Shown here: positions 1-8,453 of the stretch, in pieces
Layout of the letters: each line of letters starts with the position of its first letter
Position numbering within the stretch: the stretch's first letter is position 1
NCBI RefSeq assembly: GCF_004366635.1
Contig: NZ_SORN01000001.1
Location: 758,435 to 822,434 of the forward strand
Length of the DNA stretch: 64,000 nt
Direction: 5' to 3'
DNA from: Roseinatronobacter bogoriensis DSM 18756
GTDB taxonomy: Bacteria; Pseudomonadota; Alphaproteobacteria; Rhodobacterales; Rhodobacteraceae
The notes under the pieces: generated by a model
Databases searched by the model: none
Seen by the model: the letters and a program-made list of their open reading frames with translations, nothing else
What the model was told of the DNA's origin: nothing
Made by a program: the position numbers and the translations under genes

Positions 1-1358
1 TTCGCCATATGCACCCGGTTCCGTTCCCCCCCCGACAACAGGCCGACTTTCTTTTGCTGGTCACCGCCCTTGAAGTTAAACGCCCCCACATAGGCGCGGC
101 TGTTTACTTCCGCATCGCCCAGCATGATCACATCCAGCCCGTCAGAGATTTCTTCCCACACGGTCTTATTGGCGTCCAGCGCGTCGCGCGACTGGTCCAC
201 ATAGGACAGTTTCACCGTGTCGCCGAATTCGACTGTGCCGCTATCGGGCTGTTCCTGCCCCGTCAGCATACGGAACAGGGTCGATTTGCCGGCACCATTG
301 GGGCCGATCACGCCGACAATCCCGCCGGGGGGCAGGGCAAAGCTCAGATCCTCGATCAGCAGGCGGTCGCCATAGCCCTTTTTCAGGTTCTCGATCTCGA
401 TCACCTTGGCGCCCAGACGCGGACCGTTGGGGATGATGATCTGCGCGCGTCCGACCTTCTCGCGCTCGGATTGTCCGGCCTTTTCCTCATAGGCCTGAAT
501 CCGCGCCTTGGATTTGGTCTGCCGGGCCTTCGCGCCTGCCCGGATCCATTCCAATTCACGCTCCAGCGATTTCTGGCGCGCCTTGTCTTCGCGTGCTTCC
601 TGCGCCAGACGTTTGGCCTTCTGTTCCAGCCAGCTGGAATAATTGCCCTCATAGGGAATGCCGCGGCCACGGTCGAGTTCCAGAATCCAGCCGGTAATAT
701 CGTCAAGGAAATAGCGGTCATGGGTCACGATCAGGATCGTGCCCTTGTAGTCGATCAGGTGCTGTTGCAGCCAGGCGATGGTTTCCGCGTCCAAGTGGTT
801 GGTCGGTTCGTCCAGCAGCAGCATATCGGGCGCTTCCAGCAGCAATTTGCACAGCGCTACGCGGCGCTTCTCTCCGCCCGAAAGGTTCGTGACGGCGGCA
901 TCATCCGGCGGGCAGCGCAGCGCTTCCATTGCAACATCAATCTGGCTGTCCAGATCCCAGAGGTTTTCGGCATCAATCTGATCTTGCAGCGCGGCCATTT
1001 CCTCGGCGGTTTCGTCCGAGTAGTTCATGGCCAGTTCGTTGTAGCGCTCCAGCTTGGCCTGTTTCTCGGCCACGCCCAGCATCACATTGCCGCGCACATC
1101 AAGGCTTTCATCCAGTTGCGGCTCTTGCGGCAGATAGCCCACGCGCGCGCCCTTCGCGGCCCAAGCCTCGCCCGTGAAATCCTTGTCCTGCCCTGCCATG
1201 ATCCGCAGCAGCGTGGATTTGCCCGCGCCATTGACGCCCACAACCCCGATCTTCACGCCGGGAAGGAAGTTCAGGCGGATATTCTCAAAGCATTTCTTGC
1301 CGCCGGGATAGGTTTTGGACACACCATCCATGAAATAGACAAACTGATTTGATGCCAT
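1..1358 (-). CDS. ettA: Energy-dependent translational throttle protein EttA (ABC-F ATPase), 3' end cut off by window edge
   Basis: Cytosolic ABC-F ATPase that binds the ribosomal E site and gates entry into elongation according to ATP/ADP. About 452 N-terminal residues are visible of a family length near 550; the C-terminus lies beyond base 1. Seen: start MASNQFVYFMDGVSKTYPGG, first Walker A GVNGAGKS (residues 41-48), ABC signature NLSGGEKRR, Walker B LLLDEPTNHLD, the charged linker between the two cassettes rich in Arg/Lys/Glu, and a second Walker A GPNGAGKS near residue 350, then a second signature LLSGGERNR. There are no membrane segments, as expected for ABC-F. The ATG at 1358 matches the conserved family N-terminus. 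It is divergent from the importer operon that starts at about 1518, so the 160 bp between them must hold both promoters. Confidence 0.95.
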   Translation of the reverse strand, partial: MASNQFVYFMDGVSKTYPGGKKCFENIRLNFLPGVKIGVVGVNGAGKSTLLRIMAGQDKDFTGEAWAAKGARVGYLPQEPQLDESLDVRGNVMLGVAEKQAKLERYNELAMNYSDETAEEMAALQDQIDAENLWDLDSQIDVAMEALRCPPDDAAVTNLSGGEKRRVALCKLLLEAPDMLLLDEPTNHLDAETIAWLQQHLIDYKGTILIVTHDRYFLDDITGWILELDRGRGIPYEGNYSSWLEQKAKRLAQEAREDKARQKSLERELEWIRAGAKARQTKSKARIQAYEEKAGQSEREKVGRAQIIIPNGPRLGAKVIEIENLKKGYGDRLLIEDLSFALPPGGIVGVIGPNGAGKSTLFRMLTGQEQPDSGTVEFGDTVKLSYVDQSRDALDANKTVWEEISDGLDVIMLGDAEVNSRAYVGAFNFKGGDQQKKVGLLSGGERNRVHMA

Positions 1359-1517
1359 TGGCCGCTACTCCGCTGCGAAATTGGGTTTTGTGTTCCCTAC
1401 AAGGGGCAGGCGTGGCGCGCAAGGCTTGCGCAGTTTCCGCTTTCCCTGACGGAAATGTAGATTTTGCGCCCGGCAAGGCTTGTCAAACCGCGTCCAGTCG
1501 GTGCTAATACTGGAAAC

Positions 1518-2309
1518 ATGATCAAAAAGGCCCTCATGCCCAGCCAACCTGTTATCGAGATTCGCGATTTGCACAAGTCCTATGGGCAGCTTGAGGTGCT
1601 CAAAGGGGTCAGCATCAACGCGCAGAAAGGCGATGTGATCTCGCTTATAGGGTCTTCGGGGTCGGGCAAGTCCACGCTGCTGCGCTGTTGCAACCTGCTG
1701 GAGGACAGCCAGCAAGGCGAGATTTTGTTCAAGGGTGAACCCGTGCGCTGGAAGGGGCAGGGGCTGAACCGCCAGCCTGCCGATCGCGCGCAGGTCACGC
1801 GCATCCGCACCAACCTTTCGATGGTGTTCCAAAGCTTCAACCTCTGGGCGCATCTGAGCGTGTTGCAAAATGTGATGGAAGCGCCGGTTCATGTGCTGCG
1901 ACAGCCTGTCGCCGAGGTCGAGCAGCGCGCCCGCGCCTTGCTTGACAAGGTGGGCATCGGCGACAAGGCCGATGTTTACCCCGCGCAGATGTCTGGCGGC
2001 CAGCAGCAACGCGCTGCCATTGCGCGCGCCCTGTGCATGCAGCCAGAGGCGCTGCTATTCGATGAACCCACTTCGGCACTGGACCCGGAGCTGGAGCAAG
2101 AGGTGATCCGCGTCATCAAGGCGCTGGCGGCAGAGGGGCGCACGATGCTGATCGTGACCCATGACATGCGCCTTGCGGCAGATGTTTCCAATCATGTCGT
2201 CTTCCTGCATGATGGCCGGATCGAGGAACAGGGGCCACCCGCGTCGCTGTTCAAATCGCCGCAATCCCCGCGGCTGCGCCAATTCCTCAGCCACTCGCTT
2301 GTGGACTGA
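1518..2309 (+). CDS. Polar amino acid-type ABC transporter, ATP-binding protein
   Basis: ATPase of an importer of the HisP/GlnQ class, 263 aa. Seen: Walker A GSSGSGKS (residues 45-52), Q-loop region VFQSFNLWAHLS, signature MSGGQQQR, Walker B ALLFDEPTSALDPE and the switch His in IVTHDM. Family knowledge: it energises two inner-membrane permeases fed by a periplasmic binding protein, and exactly those follow (binding protein at 2344, permeases at 3144 and 4129). Two starts are possible: ATG 1518, or ATG 1536 (MPSQPVIEI), which has AAGG about 6 bases upstream. I keep 1518 but the shorter form is equally plausible. The following catabolic genes suggest an amine, polyamine or basic amino acid substrate; this is inference. 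Confidence 0.9.
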   Translation: MIKKALMPSQPVIEIRDLHKSYGQLEVLKGVSINAQKGDVISLIGSSGSGKSTLLRCCNLLEDSQQGEILFKGEPVRWKGQGLNRQPADRAQVTRIRTNLSMVFQSFNLWAHLSVLQNVMEAPVHVLRQPVAEVEQRARALLDKVGIGDKADVYPAQMSGGQQQRAAIARALCMQPEALLFDEPTSALDPELEQEVIRVIKALAAEGRTMLIVTHDMRLAADVSNHVVFLHDGRIEEQGPPASLFKSPQSPRLRQFLSHSLVD

Positions 2310-2343
2310 GGCAATCAATCCAAATCCAACACGGGAGAAAGAG

Positions 2344-3075
2344 ATGAAGAAAACTGCCCTCACACTCGCCGCCTTTGCCGTTATGGCATCTGGCGCAATG
2401 GCTCAGGATGTGGTGCGCATCGGCACCGAAGGGGCCTATCCCCCCTGGAACTTCATCAATGACAATAATGAAGTGGTCGGGTTCGAGATTGACCTCGGCA
2501 ATGAGATCTGCGCACGCGCGGAACTGACCTGTGAATGGGTTCTCAATGACTGGGACACAATCATTCCTAACCTGGTTGCGGGCAATTATGATGTGATCAT
2601 GGCGGGCATGAGCATTACCGAGGCGCGTTCTCAGGTGATTTCATTCACCACCAACTACCTGCCATCGGACCCGTCTGCTTATATGGGTCTGGCTGGCACC
2701 GATGCTTCGGTGATCGACAATGGCGTGATCGCTGTTCAGTCCAACACTGTGCAAGCTGGTGTGGTTGCCGATGGCACGGCTGACGGGCTGGAATTCCCGA
2801 CGCCGGATGAAACCATCTCTGCCGTGCGCAATGGCGAGGCCGATGCCGTGCTGGCCGACAAAGCGTTCCTGACACCCTATGTCGAAGATTCGAATGGCGA
2901 GCTGGAATTCATCGGCGATGACTTCTATCCCGGTGCCGGGACAGGTGCCGGTATTCGCCAGTCCGATGACGAACTGCGCGAGACCTTTACCAACATCATC
3001 GAAGAGATGAAGGCTGATGGTTCGATCAACGCGATGATCGAAGAGTGGTTTGGCGACGGTATCGCCAAGTTCTAA
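2344..3075 (+). CDS. ABC transporter periplasmic substrate-binding protein, lysine/arginine/ornithine-type
   Basis: Periplasmic receptor of the importer, 243 aa. Seen: Sec signal peptide MKKTALTLAAFAVMASGAMA with likely cleavage after residue 20 (AMA|Q), then the SBP family 3 start VVRIGTEGAYPPWNF, the motif GFEIDLGNEIC, and the family-typical MAGMSITEAR stretch. The closing motif is INAMIEEWFGDG. The start ATG has the purine-rich leader GGGAGAAAGAG just upstream. Length and motifs fit binding proteins for histidine, lysine, arginine or ornithine and their derivatives. The downstream gamma-glutamylation genes make a diamine or related amine a reasonable alternative ligand. A strong hairpin lies directly 3' (3095-3121), a common arrangement that lets the binding protein be made in excess of the permeases. 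Confidence 0.92.
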   Translation: MKKTALTLAAFAVMASGAMAQDVVRIGTEGAYPPWNFINDNNEVVGFEIDLGNEICARAELTCEWVLNDWDTIIPNLVAGNYDVIMAGMSITEARSQVISFTTNYLPSDPSAYMGLAGTDASVIDNGVIAVQSNTVQAGVVADGTADGLEFPTPDETISAVRNGEADAVLADKAFLTPYVEDSNGELEFIGDDFYPGAGTGAGIRQSDDELRETFTNIIEEMKADGSINAMIEEWFGDGIAKF

Positions 3076-3094
3076 GCCTGTAGATACCCTGATA

Positions 3095-3121
3095 CCAAGG
3101 CCCGCCCCATGCGGGCCTTGG
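3095..3121 (+). terminator. Perfect 11-bp stem-loop between binding protein and permease genes
   Basis: Arms CCAAGGCCCGC (3095-3105) and GCGGGCCTTGG (3111-3121) with loop CCCAT. No T-tract follows, so it is more likely a 3'-end stabilising or partial attenuation hairpin inside the importer operon than a full terminator. Such hairpins after binding-protein genes are well known in ABC operons. Confidence 0.7.
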
Positions 3122-3143
3122 TCACTGATCGCGGGCCCCGGAC

Positions 3144-4025
3144 ATGTTTGAATTCTGCACTGACCCTGCAACGCTGCCGCAATGGCAATGGTTCGCGTGT
3201 TACCTGACAACCGCGACACATTTTGCGTTCTACCGCTCATTTCTGATGGTCATGCTGCTGCTGGCCATCACGGCCCCGATTGCCTTGGCGCTGGGTCTGG
3301 GTGGGGCCATGGCCGTGCGGTCGCGGATCTGGCCAGTCAGTTGGCTGGGCAAGGGCTATGTCAACATCGTGCGCGGCGTGCCTGATATCGTGTTCTTCAT
3401 GTTCGTGCCCATCGCACTGGGGCAGGGGATTGAATGGGTCTTTCACCAGATCCAATGCCCCGATTGGGACCAGCCGATCCGGCAGGGCAATGATTTCATC
3501 GTCTGCCGAGAGGCAAAAGTTCCCGGTGTCAATGCCCCCGCCTGGGTGCGCGATGTCTATGCCTTCTCGATGGCGGTTGTTGCCTTCGCGCTGGTCTTTG
3601 GCGCTTTTGCTGCAAATACGCTTTACGGGGCCATGCAGGCCGTGCCCAAAGCCCAGATCGAGACGGCAGAGGCTTATGGCATGACCCGAGGACAGGCGTT
3701 TCGCCGCATCGTCTTGCCACAAATGTGGGTCTATGCCATCCCGGGCCTGTCCAATATCTGGCAGATCCTGATCAAGGCCACGCCGCTGCTGTTTCTTCTG
3801 GGGCTTCAGGACGCGGTTTATTGGGCGCGTGAATTGGGGGGTCAGAAAACCTCGCTCTACACATATCCCCATCCTGATTGGCGGGTGTGGTATTTCCTTG
3901 TGCTGTTGTGCTTTTACCTGTTCCTGACATGGGCATCCGAACGTACGTTCGGGCGGCTGAATGACCGCCTCTCGCGCGGGCAGGCCACTGCGGCAGGGGA
4001 ACGTCAGCGAAAGGCCGCAACATGA
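3144..4025 (+). CDS. Amino acid-type ABC transporter permease (HisQ-like)
   Basis: Inner-membrane permease of the importer, 293 aa. Seen: several hydrophobic segments (for example FLMVMLLLAITAPIALALGLGGAMAV near residue 35, and a segment near residue 140) and the EAA-type coupling loop ETAEAYGMTRGQAFRRIVLPQMWVYAIPG, which contacts the ATPase. The motif NIVRGVPDIVFFMF is the HisM/HisQ pattern. A polar insert with three cysteines in the middle (CPDWDQP and ICREAK region) lengthens it relative to the usual 220-240 aa. It pairs with the second permease at 4129. ATG 3144 lies downstream of the hairpin with only a weak ribosome binding site. Confidence 0.88.
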   Translation: MFEFCTDPATLPQWQWFACYLTTATHFAFYRSFLMVMLLLAITAPIALALGLGGAMAVRSRIWPVSWLGKGYVNIVRGVPDIVFFMFVPIALGQGIEWVFHQIQCPDWDQPIRQGNDFIVCREAKVPGVNAPAWVRDVYAFSMAVVAFALVFGAFAANTLYGAMQAVPKAQIETAEAYGMTRGQAFRRIVLPQMWVYAIPGLSNIWQILIKATPLLFLLGLQDAVYWARELGGQKTSLYTYPHPDWRVWYFLVLLCFYLFLTWASERTFGRLNDRLSRGQATAAGERQRKAAT

Positions 4026-4043
4026 CCCGCCCCGGCACTTGTG

Positions 4044-4104
4044 CATTTTCTTGCTCCAAATACTCCGGGGGGGCGCGCCTTGGCGCGCGGGGGCAGCGCC
4101 CCCG
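4044..4104 (+). repeat. Recurrent 3'-end element, copy 1 (core plus hairpins)
   Basis: The core CATTTTCTTG..CAAATACTCC (4044-4066) begins 18 bases after the upstream permease stop. It is followed by GCGCGCC-TT-GGCGCGC (4073-4088) and GGGGGC-AGC-GCCCCC (4089-4103). The same core occurs after pheS, an Lrp gene, a flavoprotein gene and others in this window. Copy 6 at 55394 carries the identical GGGGGC-AGC-GCCCCC hairpin. Confidence 0.75.
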
Positions 4105-4128
4105 AACCGGCATGTCAGGGGCAGCCAC

Positions 4129-4980
4129 ATGAGAACCTGCGCCGAGAGCTTCGAGGGCTATATCCTGCGCGCACTGGGGCGCGATTTTGGCGAACGTCTG
4201 TTGCCGCGCAATCTTGACATCACCTTGTGTGACCAACTTTTCCTGATCGCCAGCGGGCTGATCTGGAATGTCTATTTCGCCGGTCTGGCCATTCTGTTCG
4301 GCTTTTTTCTGGCCGTCGGTGTCGCGGTGGCAAAATTCAGCGAGAACCGCCTGTTCAGCATTCCGGCCAGCACCTTTGTTTTCGTGTTCCGTGGCTCGCC
4401 GCTCTTTATCCAGTTCTTTTTCTTCTATTCCGCTTTCGTATTGCTGCCGCGTACGGGCATCGACATTCCGCTGGGGTTTGTCACGCTCACAGTCAATACC
4501 TCGGCCCTGACCACAGCACAGGTGGGCGGGTTGATCGTGCTGATCCTGAACACCACCGCCTATTCCGCCGAGTTGTTTTATGGCGCGTTGCGTTCCATCC
4601 CCAAGGGTGATCTGGAGGCCGCAGATGCCTATGGCATGAACGCTTTTACCAAGTTTCGCCGCGTGGTGTTTCCGTCCATGTTGCGTCTGGCATGGCCCAG
4701 CTACACCAATGAGGCAATCTTTCTGACGCATTCCACCACGCTGGTCTTTCTGTCCGCATTTCCTGCGCGACAGCAGGCTGGAGAGGCATTCTATTACGCG
4801 CGCTATTTCGTCGATCAGACCTTTAACCCCTTTGTGGCCTACCCGATTGTGGCGGGGTATTTCGTCTTACTGACCCTGACGATTATTGGGCTGTTTGGGT
4901 TGGTCAACCGTCGGCTGAACCGGCATCTGCCGAAGGAACGCCGCCAGCGCATTCGTTTTCGTCCACAGTATATCCGGTGA
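4129..4980 (+). CDS. Amino acid-type ABC transporter permease (HisM-like)
   Basis: Second permease of the importer, 283 aa. Seen: hydrophobic segments near residues 45-65 (VYFAGLAILFGFFLAVGVAV), 80-105 and at the C-terminus (VAGYFVLLTLTIIGLFGLV). The FRGSPLFIQFFFFY motif is typical of HisM/GlnP permeases, and the EAA loop reads DLEAADAYGMNAFTKFRRVVFPSMLRLA. ATG 4129 (MRTCAESFEG) has AGGGG upstream. The in-frame extension before it runs through repeat copy 1 and is not coding-like. It is separated by only 3 bases from the ligase gene at 4984, so importer and catabolic genes are one transcription unit. Confidence 0.88.
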   Translation: MRTCAESFEGYILRALGRDFGERLLPRNLDITLCDQLFLIASGLIWNVYFAGLAILFGFFLAVGVAVAKFSENRLFSIPASTFVFVFRGSPLFIQFFFFYSAFVLLPRTGIDIPLGFVTLTVNTSALTTAQVGGLIVLILNTTAYSAELFYGALRSIPKGDLEAADAYGMNAFTKFRRVVFPSMLRLAWPSYTNEAIFLTHSTTLVFLSAFPARQQAGEAFYYARYFVDQTFNPFVAYPIVAGYFVLLTLTIIGLFGLVNRRLNRHLPKERRQRIRFRPQYIR

Positions 4981-4983
4981 CTT

Positions 4984-6303
4984 ATGGGGCCTGAAGGGTT
5001 GCAAAATATCAGAATTGCGGTGCCTGATCTGAATGGGCAGGCGCGCGCCAAGCGTGTGCCCGCTGCACAATTTGACAAAATGATGCGTGGAGAGGCGAAG
5101 ATGCCCCTTTCCGCGCTCAACCTTGATATCTGGGGCAATGATATCGAAGGCAGTCCGCTGGTTTTTGCCACGGGCGATGCGGACGGGTATCTGCGCCCGA
5201 CCGAGCGCGGCCTTCTGCCCATGCCCTGGATCGGGCCAGAGGCTGCAATGCTGCCAATGTGGATGTATCATGAAGATGGCCGCCCGTTCGAGGGCGACCC
5301 GCGACATGCCCTTGCCGCTGTTGTCGCGCGACTGAAAGCGCGCGATCTGCACCCTGTGACCGCGACCGAGCTGGAATTCTACCTGATTGATGATTCCGGC
5401 CCGGAATTCCTGCCACCTGCCAGCCCGGTTTCCGGGCGTCGCGCCATGGGCGCGGCCACCTTGTCCATGCGGATGCTGGATGAATTCAACGCTTTTTTCG
5501 ATGCGCTTTATGCAGGCTGTGACGCGATGGGGATAGAGGCCGACACGGCCACGTCCGAGGCCGGTCCGGGCCAGTTCGAGATCAATCTGAATCACGGTGT
5601 CGATCCGCTGAAAATGGCGGATGACACCTGGCTGTTCAAGATACTGGTCCGCAGACTGGCGCGCCAGCATGGTATGGCAGCAAGTTTCATGGCCAAACCC
5701 TATCCCGGTGCGTCTGGTAACGGGTTGCACATCCATGCCTCGCTGCTGGATGGGGCAGGGCGCAATGTGTTTGACAATGGCGGGCCAGAGGGGTCCGAGA
5801 TGCTGCATCATGCGATTGGCGGGGTGTTGGCCGCCATGCCTGCCTCGACCCTGATCTTTGCGCCGCATTTCAACAGCTACGAACGTCTGGTCCCGCATGC
5901 CCATGCGCCGACGGGTGTTTGCTGGGCCTATGAAAACCGCACCGCGTCAGTTCGGGTGCCCTTGGGCGCGCCCAAGGCGCGCAGGTTGGAGCACCGCACG
6001 GCAGGTGGCGATGTGAACCCTTATCTGATGATGGCGGCAGTTCTGGGGGCAATGCTGGCCGGGATCGAAGACCAAACACAACCACCCGCACCCGTTACGG
6101 GGGATGCCTATGCGCTGGACCTGCGACAAATTCCCGCAACATGGTCCGATGCGCTGGATTTGTTTTCACATGCGCCAGAGATGACGCGCATCTTTGTTCC
6201 CATGCTGATCGACAACATGTGCCGCACCAAGCGTCAGGAAATGGCCGGGGTGAAAGACATGTCTGACCAAGCGGTGCGGGAATTGTATCTGGAATCGGTC
6301 TGA
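4984..6303 (+). CDS. Glutamine synthetase-like gamma-glutamyl-amine ligase (first copy)
   Basis: ATP-dependent ligase of the glutamine synthetase fold, 439 aa. Seen: metal/glutamate motif ATELEFYLID, the substrate block GPGQFEINLNHG, ATP/metal motif NGLHIHASLLDGAGRNVF, and the C-terminal arginine region WAYENRTASVRVP with MMAAVLGAMLAGI. It is clearly distinct from the housekeeping glnA at 25239: it lacks the adenylylation Tyr loop and is shorter. Family knowledge: relatives (PuuA, GlnT, IpuC-like) join glutamate to putrescine, ethanolamine or alkylamines. Its place between an importer and an amidotransferase, second ligase and amine oxidase supports amine gamma-glutamylation. The substrate cannot be read from sequence. 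Confidence 0.85.
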   Translation: MGPEGLQNIRIAVPDLNGQARAKRVPAAQFDKMMRGEAKMPLSALNLDIWGNDIEGSPLVFATGDADGYLRPTERGLLPMPWIGPEAAMLPMWMYHEDGRPFEGDPRHALAAVVARLKARDLHPVTATELEFYLIDDSGPEFLPPASPVSGRRAMGAATLSMRMLDEFNAFFDALYAGCDAMGIEADTATSEAGPGQFEINLNHGVDPLKMADDTWLFKILVRRLARQHGMAASFMAKPYPGASGNGLHIHASLLDGAGRNVFDNGGPEGSEMLHHAIGGVLAAMPASTLIFAPHFNSYERLVPHAHAPTGVCWAYENRTASVRVPLGAPKARRLEHRTAGGDVNPYLMMAAVLGAMLAGIEDQTQPPAPVTGDAYALDLRQIPATWSDALDLFSHAPEMTRIFVPMLIDNMCRTKRQEMAGVKDMSDQAVRELYLESV

Positions 6304-6393
6304 CGCGGGCAAAAACTGCATCTGCGCGGGGCTGGCCCTTGCATGGGGCTGATTGGGTGTGTAGAATTTGATCAAATTATGGATGGCCTTGGT

Positions 6394-7098
6394 ATGAAAA
6401 TCGGGATTCTGCAAACAGGTCAGGCACCGCAAGACCTGCGGGCGCAGCAGGGCGATTATCCTGCCATGTTCGAGCGTTTGCTGGACGGGCATGGCTTTGA
6501 TTTCGCGTCCTGGCATGTCGAGGGGATGGAATTCCCCGCATCGGTTCATGATGCCGATGGCTGGCTGATCACTGGCTCTCGACATGGCGTGTATGAAGAT
6601 CATCCCTTCATCGCCCCGTTGGAGCAGTTCATCCGCGCGGCATTTGCTGCCGGCCTGCCAGTTGTGGGCATCTGTTTCGGCCATCAGATTATGGCGCAGG
6701 CTTTGGGCGGCAAGGTCGCCAAATTTGACGGTGGCTGGGCCGTTGGCGCGCAGGAATACGAGATTGAGGGCGAAAAGCTGGTCCTGAACGCCTGGCACCA
6801 GGATCAGGTCATAACCCCCCCTGATGGGGCGCAGACCATCGGGCAGAACGCATTTTGCGAACATGCCGCGCTGGCCTATGGCACGCTGGGCTATTCCGTT
6901 CAGCCACATCCGGAATTCGATGACAGCTTCATCCAGGGCCTGATAGACACACGCGGGCGTGGCGTCGTGCCCGATGAATTGCTGCACGCCGCCACGGACA
7001 CACAGGGTGGCGCGCGTCATCCTCATCTTGTTGCACAGCGCATTGCCGCGCATTTCAAACAGTTTGCCACCGCACCCGCCGGATCGGAGAGACCATGA
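6394..7098 (+). CDS. Type 1 glutamine amidotransferase (GuaA-N-like), possible gamma-glutamyl hydrolase
   Basis: Class I glutamine amidotransferase domain protein, 234 aa. Seen: nucleophile Cys94 in VVGICFGHQIMAQALGG and the His172/Glu174 pair in QPHPEF, so the Cys-His-Glu triad is intact, together with GWLITGSRHGVYE. Family knowledge: related proteins either supply ammonia or cleave gamma-glutamyl amides (PuuD does this in the Puu pathway, although PuuD is a peptidase C26 type). In this cluster, release of glutamate from a gamma-glutamylated intermediate is the natural guess. The ATG at 6394 (MKIGILQTG) matches the family start; the in-frame ATGs at 6343 and 6379 are less likely. The 3' end overlaps the next start by 4 bp (ATGA). 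Confidence 0.83.
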   Translation: MKIGILQTGQAPQDLRAQQGDYPAMFERLLDGHGFDFASWHVEGMEFPASVHDADGWLITGSRHGVYEDHPFIAPLEQFIRAAFAAGLPVVGICFGHQIMAQALGGKVAKFDGGWAVGAQEYEIEGEKLVLNAWHQDQVITPPDGAQTIGQNAFCEHAALAYGTLGYSVQPHPEFDDSFIQGLIDTRGRGVVPDELLHAATDTQGGARHPHLVAQRIAAHFKQFATAPAGSERP

Positions 7099-8453
7099 CG
7101 CGTAATTGGAAAGACATGATACCTCAGCCAGCGCAGGATTTTCTGTCTGGCAGGCGACTGGATGAGATTGAGTGCATCATTGCCGATATGGCGGGTGTGG
7201 CGCGCGGCAAGGCCATGCCCGCCTTCAAATTCGACGAGGCATCCACCTATTATCTGCCGACCTCGATCTTCTTGCAGACGATCACGGGCGGCTGGGCAGA
7301 GTTTCGCGATGGCGCGGATCTGGAACCTGACATGATCATGCGCCCCGATTTCTCGACCGCGACCGCCGCGCCCTGGACGGCAGACTGGACCTTGCAGATC
7401 ATCCATGATGCCGAAGATGCCGATGGAAACCCCATTCCGACAGCGCCGCGCAACGTGCTCAAGCGGGTGATAGAAATGTATCACGCCGAAGGGTGGCAGC
7501 CGATCATTGCGCCAGAGATGGAATTTTTCTTCGTGGCCCGCAATACAGACCCGAACATGCCGATCATTCCGCCAATGGGGCGCACTGGGCGGCGTGCGGC
7601 GGCACGACAGGCGTATTCCATGTCGGCAGTGGATGAATATGGCAAGGTCATTGACGATATCTATGATTTTGCCGAAGCCATGGGGCTGGAAATCGACGGT
7701 ATCCTGCAAGAAGGTGGGGCAGGGCAGGTCGAGATCAACATGGCGCATGGCGACCCGTTGACGCTGGCCGATCAGGTCTTTTATTTCAAGCGCATGATCC
7801 GCGAAGCCGCACTTCGCCATGACATGTTTGCAACCTTCATGGCCAAACCGATCGAGGGCGAGCCGGGCAGTGCGATGCATATCCACCATTCGGTGCTGGA
7901 CATGAAAACCGGGCGCAACCTGTTTTCCACGGATGACGGCAAAAGCACCGAGGCATTCATGCATTTTATCGGGGGGCTACAGCGACATCTGCCCTCTGCT
8001 GTCGCGCTGATTGCGCCCTATGTGAACAGTTATCGCCGCTATGTGCCGGATTTCGCGGCCCCCATCAATCTGGAATGGGGCTATGACAACCGTACCACCG
8101 GATTGCGCATTCCCATCTCTTCGCCCGCCGCGCGCCGTGTCGAAAACCGTCTGGCAGGGATGGATTGCAACCCCTATCTGGGCATCGCGGCCTCGCTTGC
8201 TTGTGGGTATCTGGGGCTGAAAGAGCAGCTTTCCCCGCGCGAGGAATGTCGCACCAATGCCTATATGGATGACAACGAACTGCCCATGACCTTGGGCGCC
8301 GCGGTCGAGATGTTCGACGGGGCCAGCGTGCTGCATGACATTCTTGGTTCGGAATTCTGCAAGATCTACGGTGCGGTCAAGCGCGACGAATATAACGAAT
8401 TCCTGCAAGTCATCAGCCCTTGGGAGCGTGAGCATCTGCTCCTGAATGTATGA
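7095..8453 (+). CDS. Glutamine synthetase-like gamma-glutamylpolyamine ligase (second copy, PuuA-like)
   Basis: Second glutamine-synthetase-fold ligase, 452 aa. Seen: ECIIADMAGVARGKAMP at the N-terminus (typical of PuuA relatives), PEMEFFFVARN, EGGAGQVEINMAHGDPL, AMHIHHSVLDMKTGRNLF, WGYDNRTTGLRIP. The two ligases in this operon are only distantly alike, so they are not a recent duplication and probably have different substrates or work on successive amines. It is translationally coupled on both sides (ATGA overlaps at 7095 and 8450). Function as gamma-glutamylputrescine synthetase is inferred from family and context. Confidence 0.85.
   Translation: MTRNWKDMIPQPAQDFLSGRRLDEIECIIADMAGVARGKAMPAFKFDEASTYYLPTSIFLQTITGGWAEFRDGADLEPDMIMRPDFSTATAAPWTADWTLQIIHDAEDADGNPIPTAPRNVLKRVIEMYHAEGWQPIIAPEMEFFFVARNTDPNMPIIPPMGRTGRRAAARQAYSMSAVDEYGKVIDDIYDFAEAMGLEIDGILQEGGAGQVEINMAHGDPLTLADQVFYFKRMIREAALRHDMFATFMAKPIEGEPGSAMHIHHSVLDMKTGRNLFSTDDGKSTEAFMHFIGGLQRHLPSAVALIAPYVNSYRRYVPDFAAPINLEWGYDNRTTGLRIPISSPAARRVENRLAGMDCNPYLGIAASLACGYLGLKEQLSPREECRTNAYMDDNELPMTLGAAVEMFDGASVLHDILGSEFCKIYGAVKRDEYNEFLQVISPWEREHLLLNV

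Noticed and set aside
9..1352. 447-aa plus-strand reading frame
   Set aside because: Antisense to ettA, whose minus-strand translation shows all ABC-F motifs. Long antisense frames are common in GC-rich DNA.
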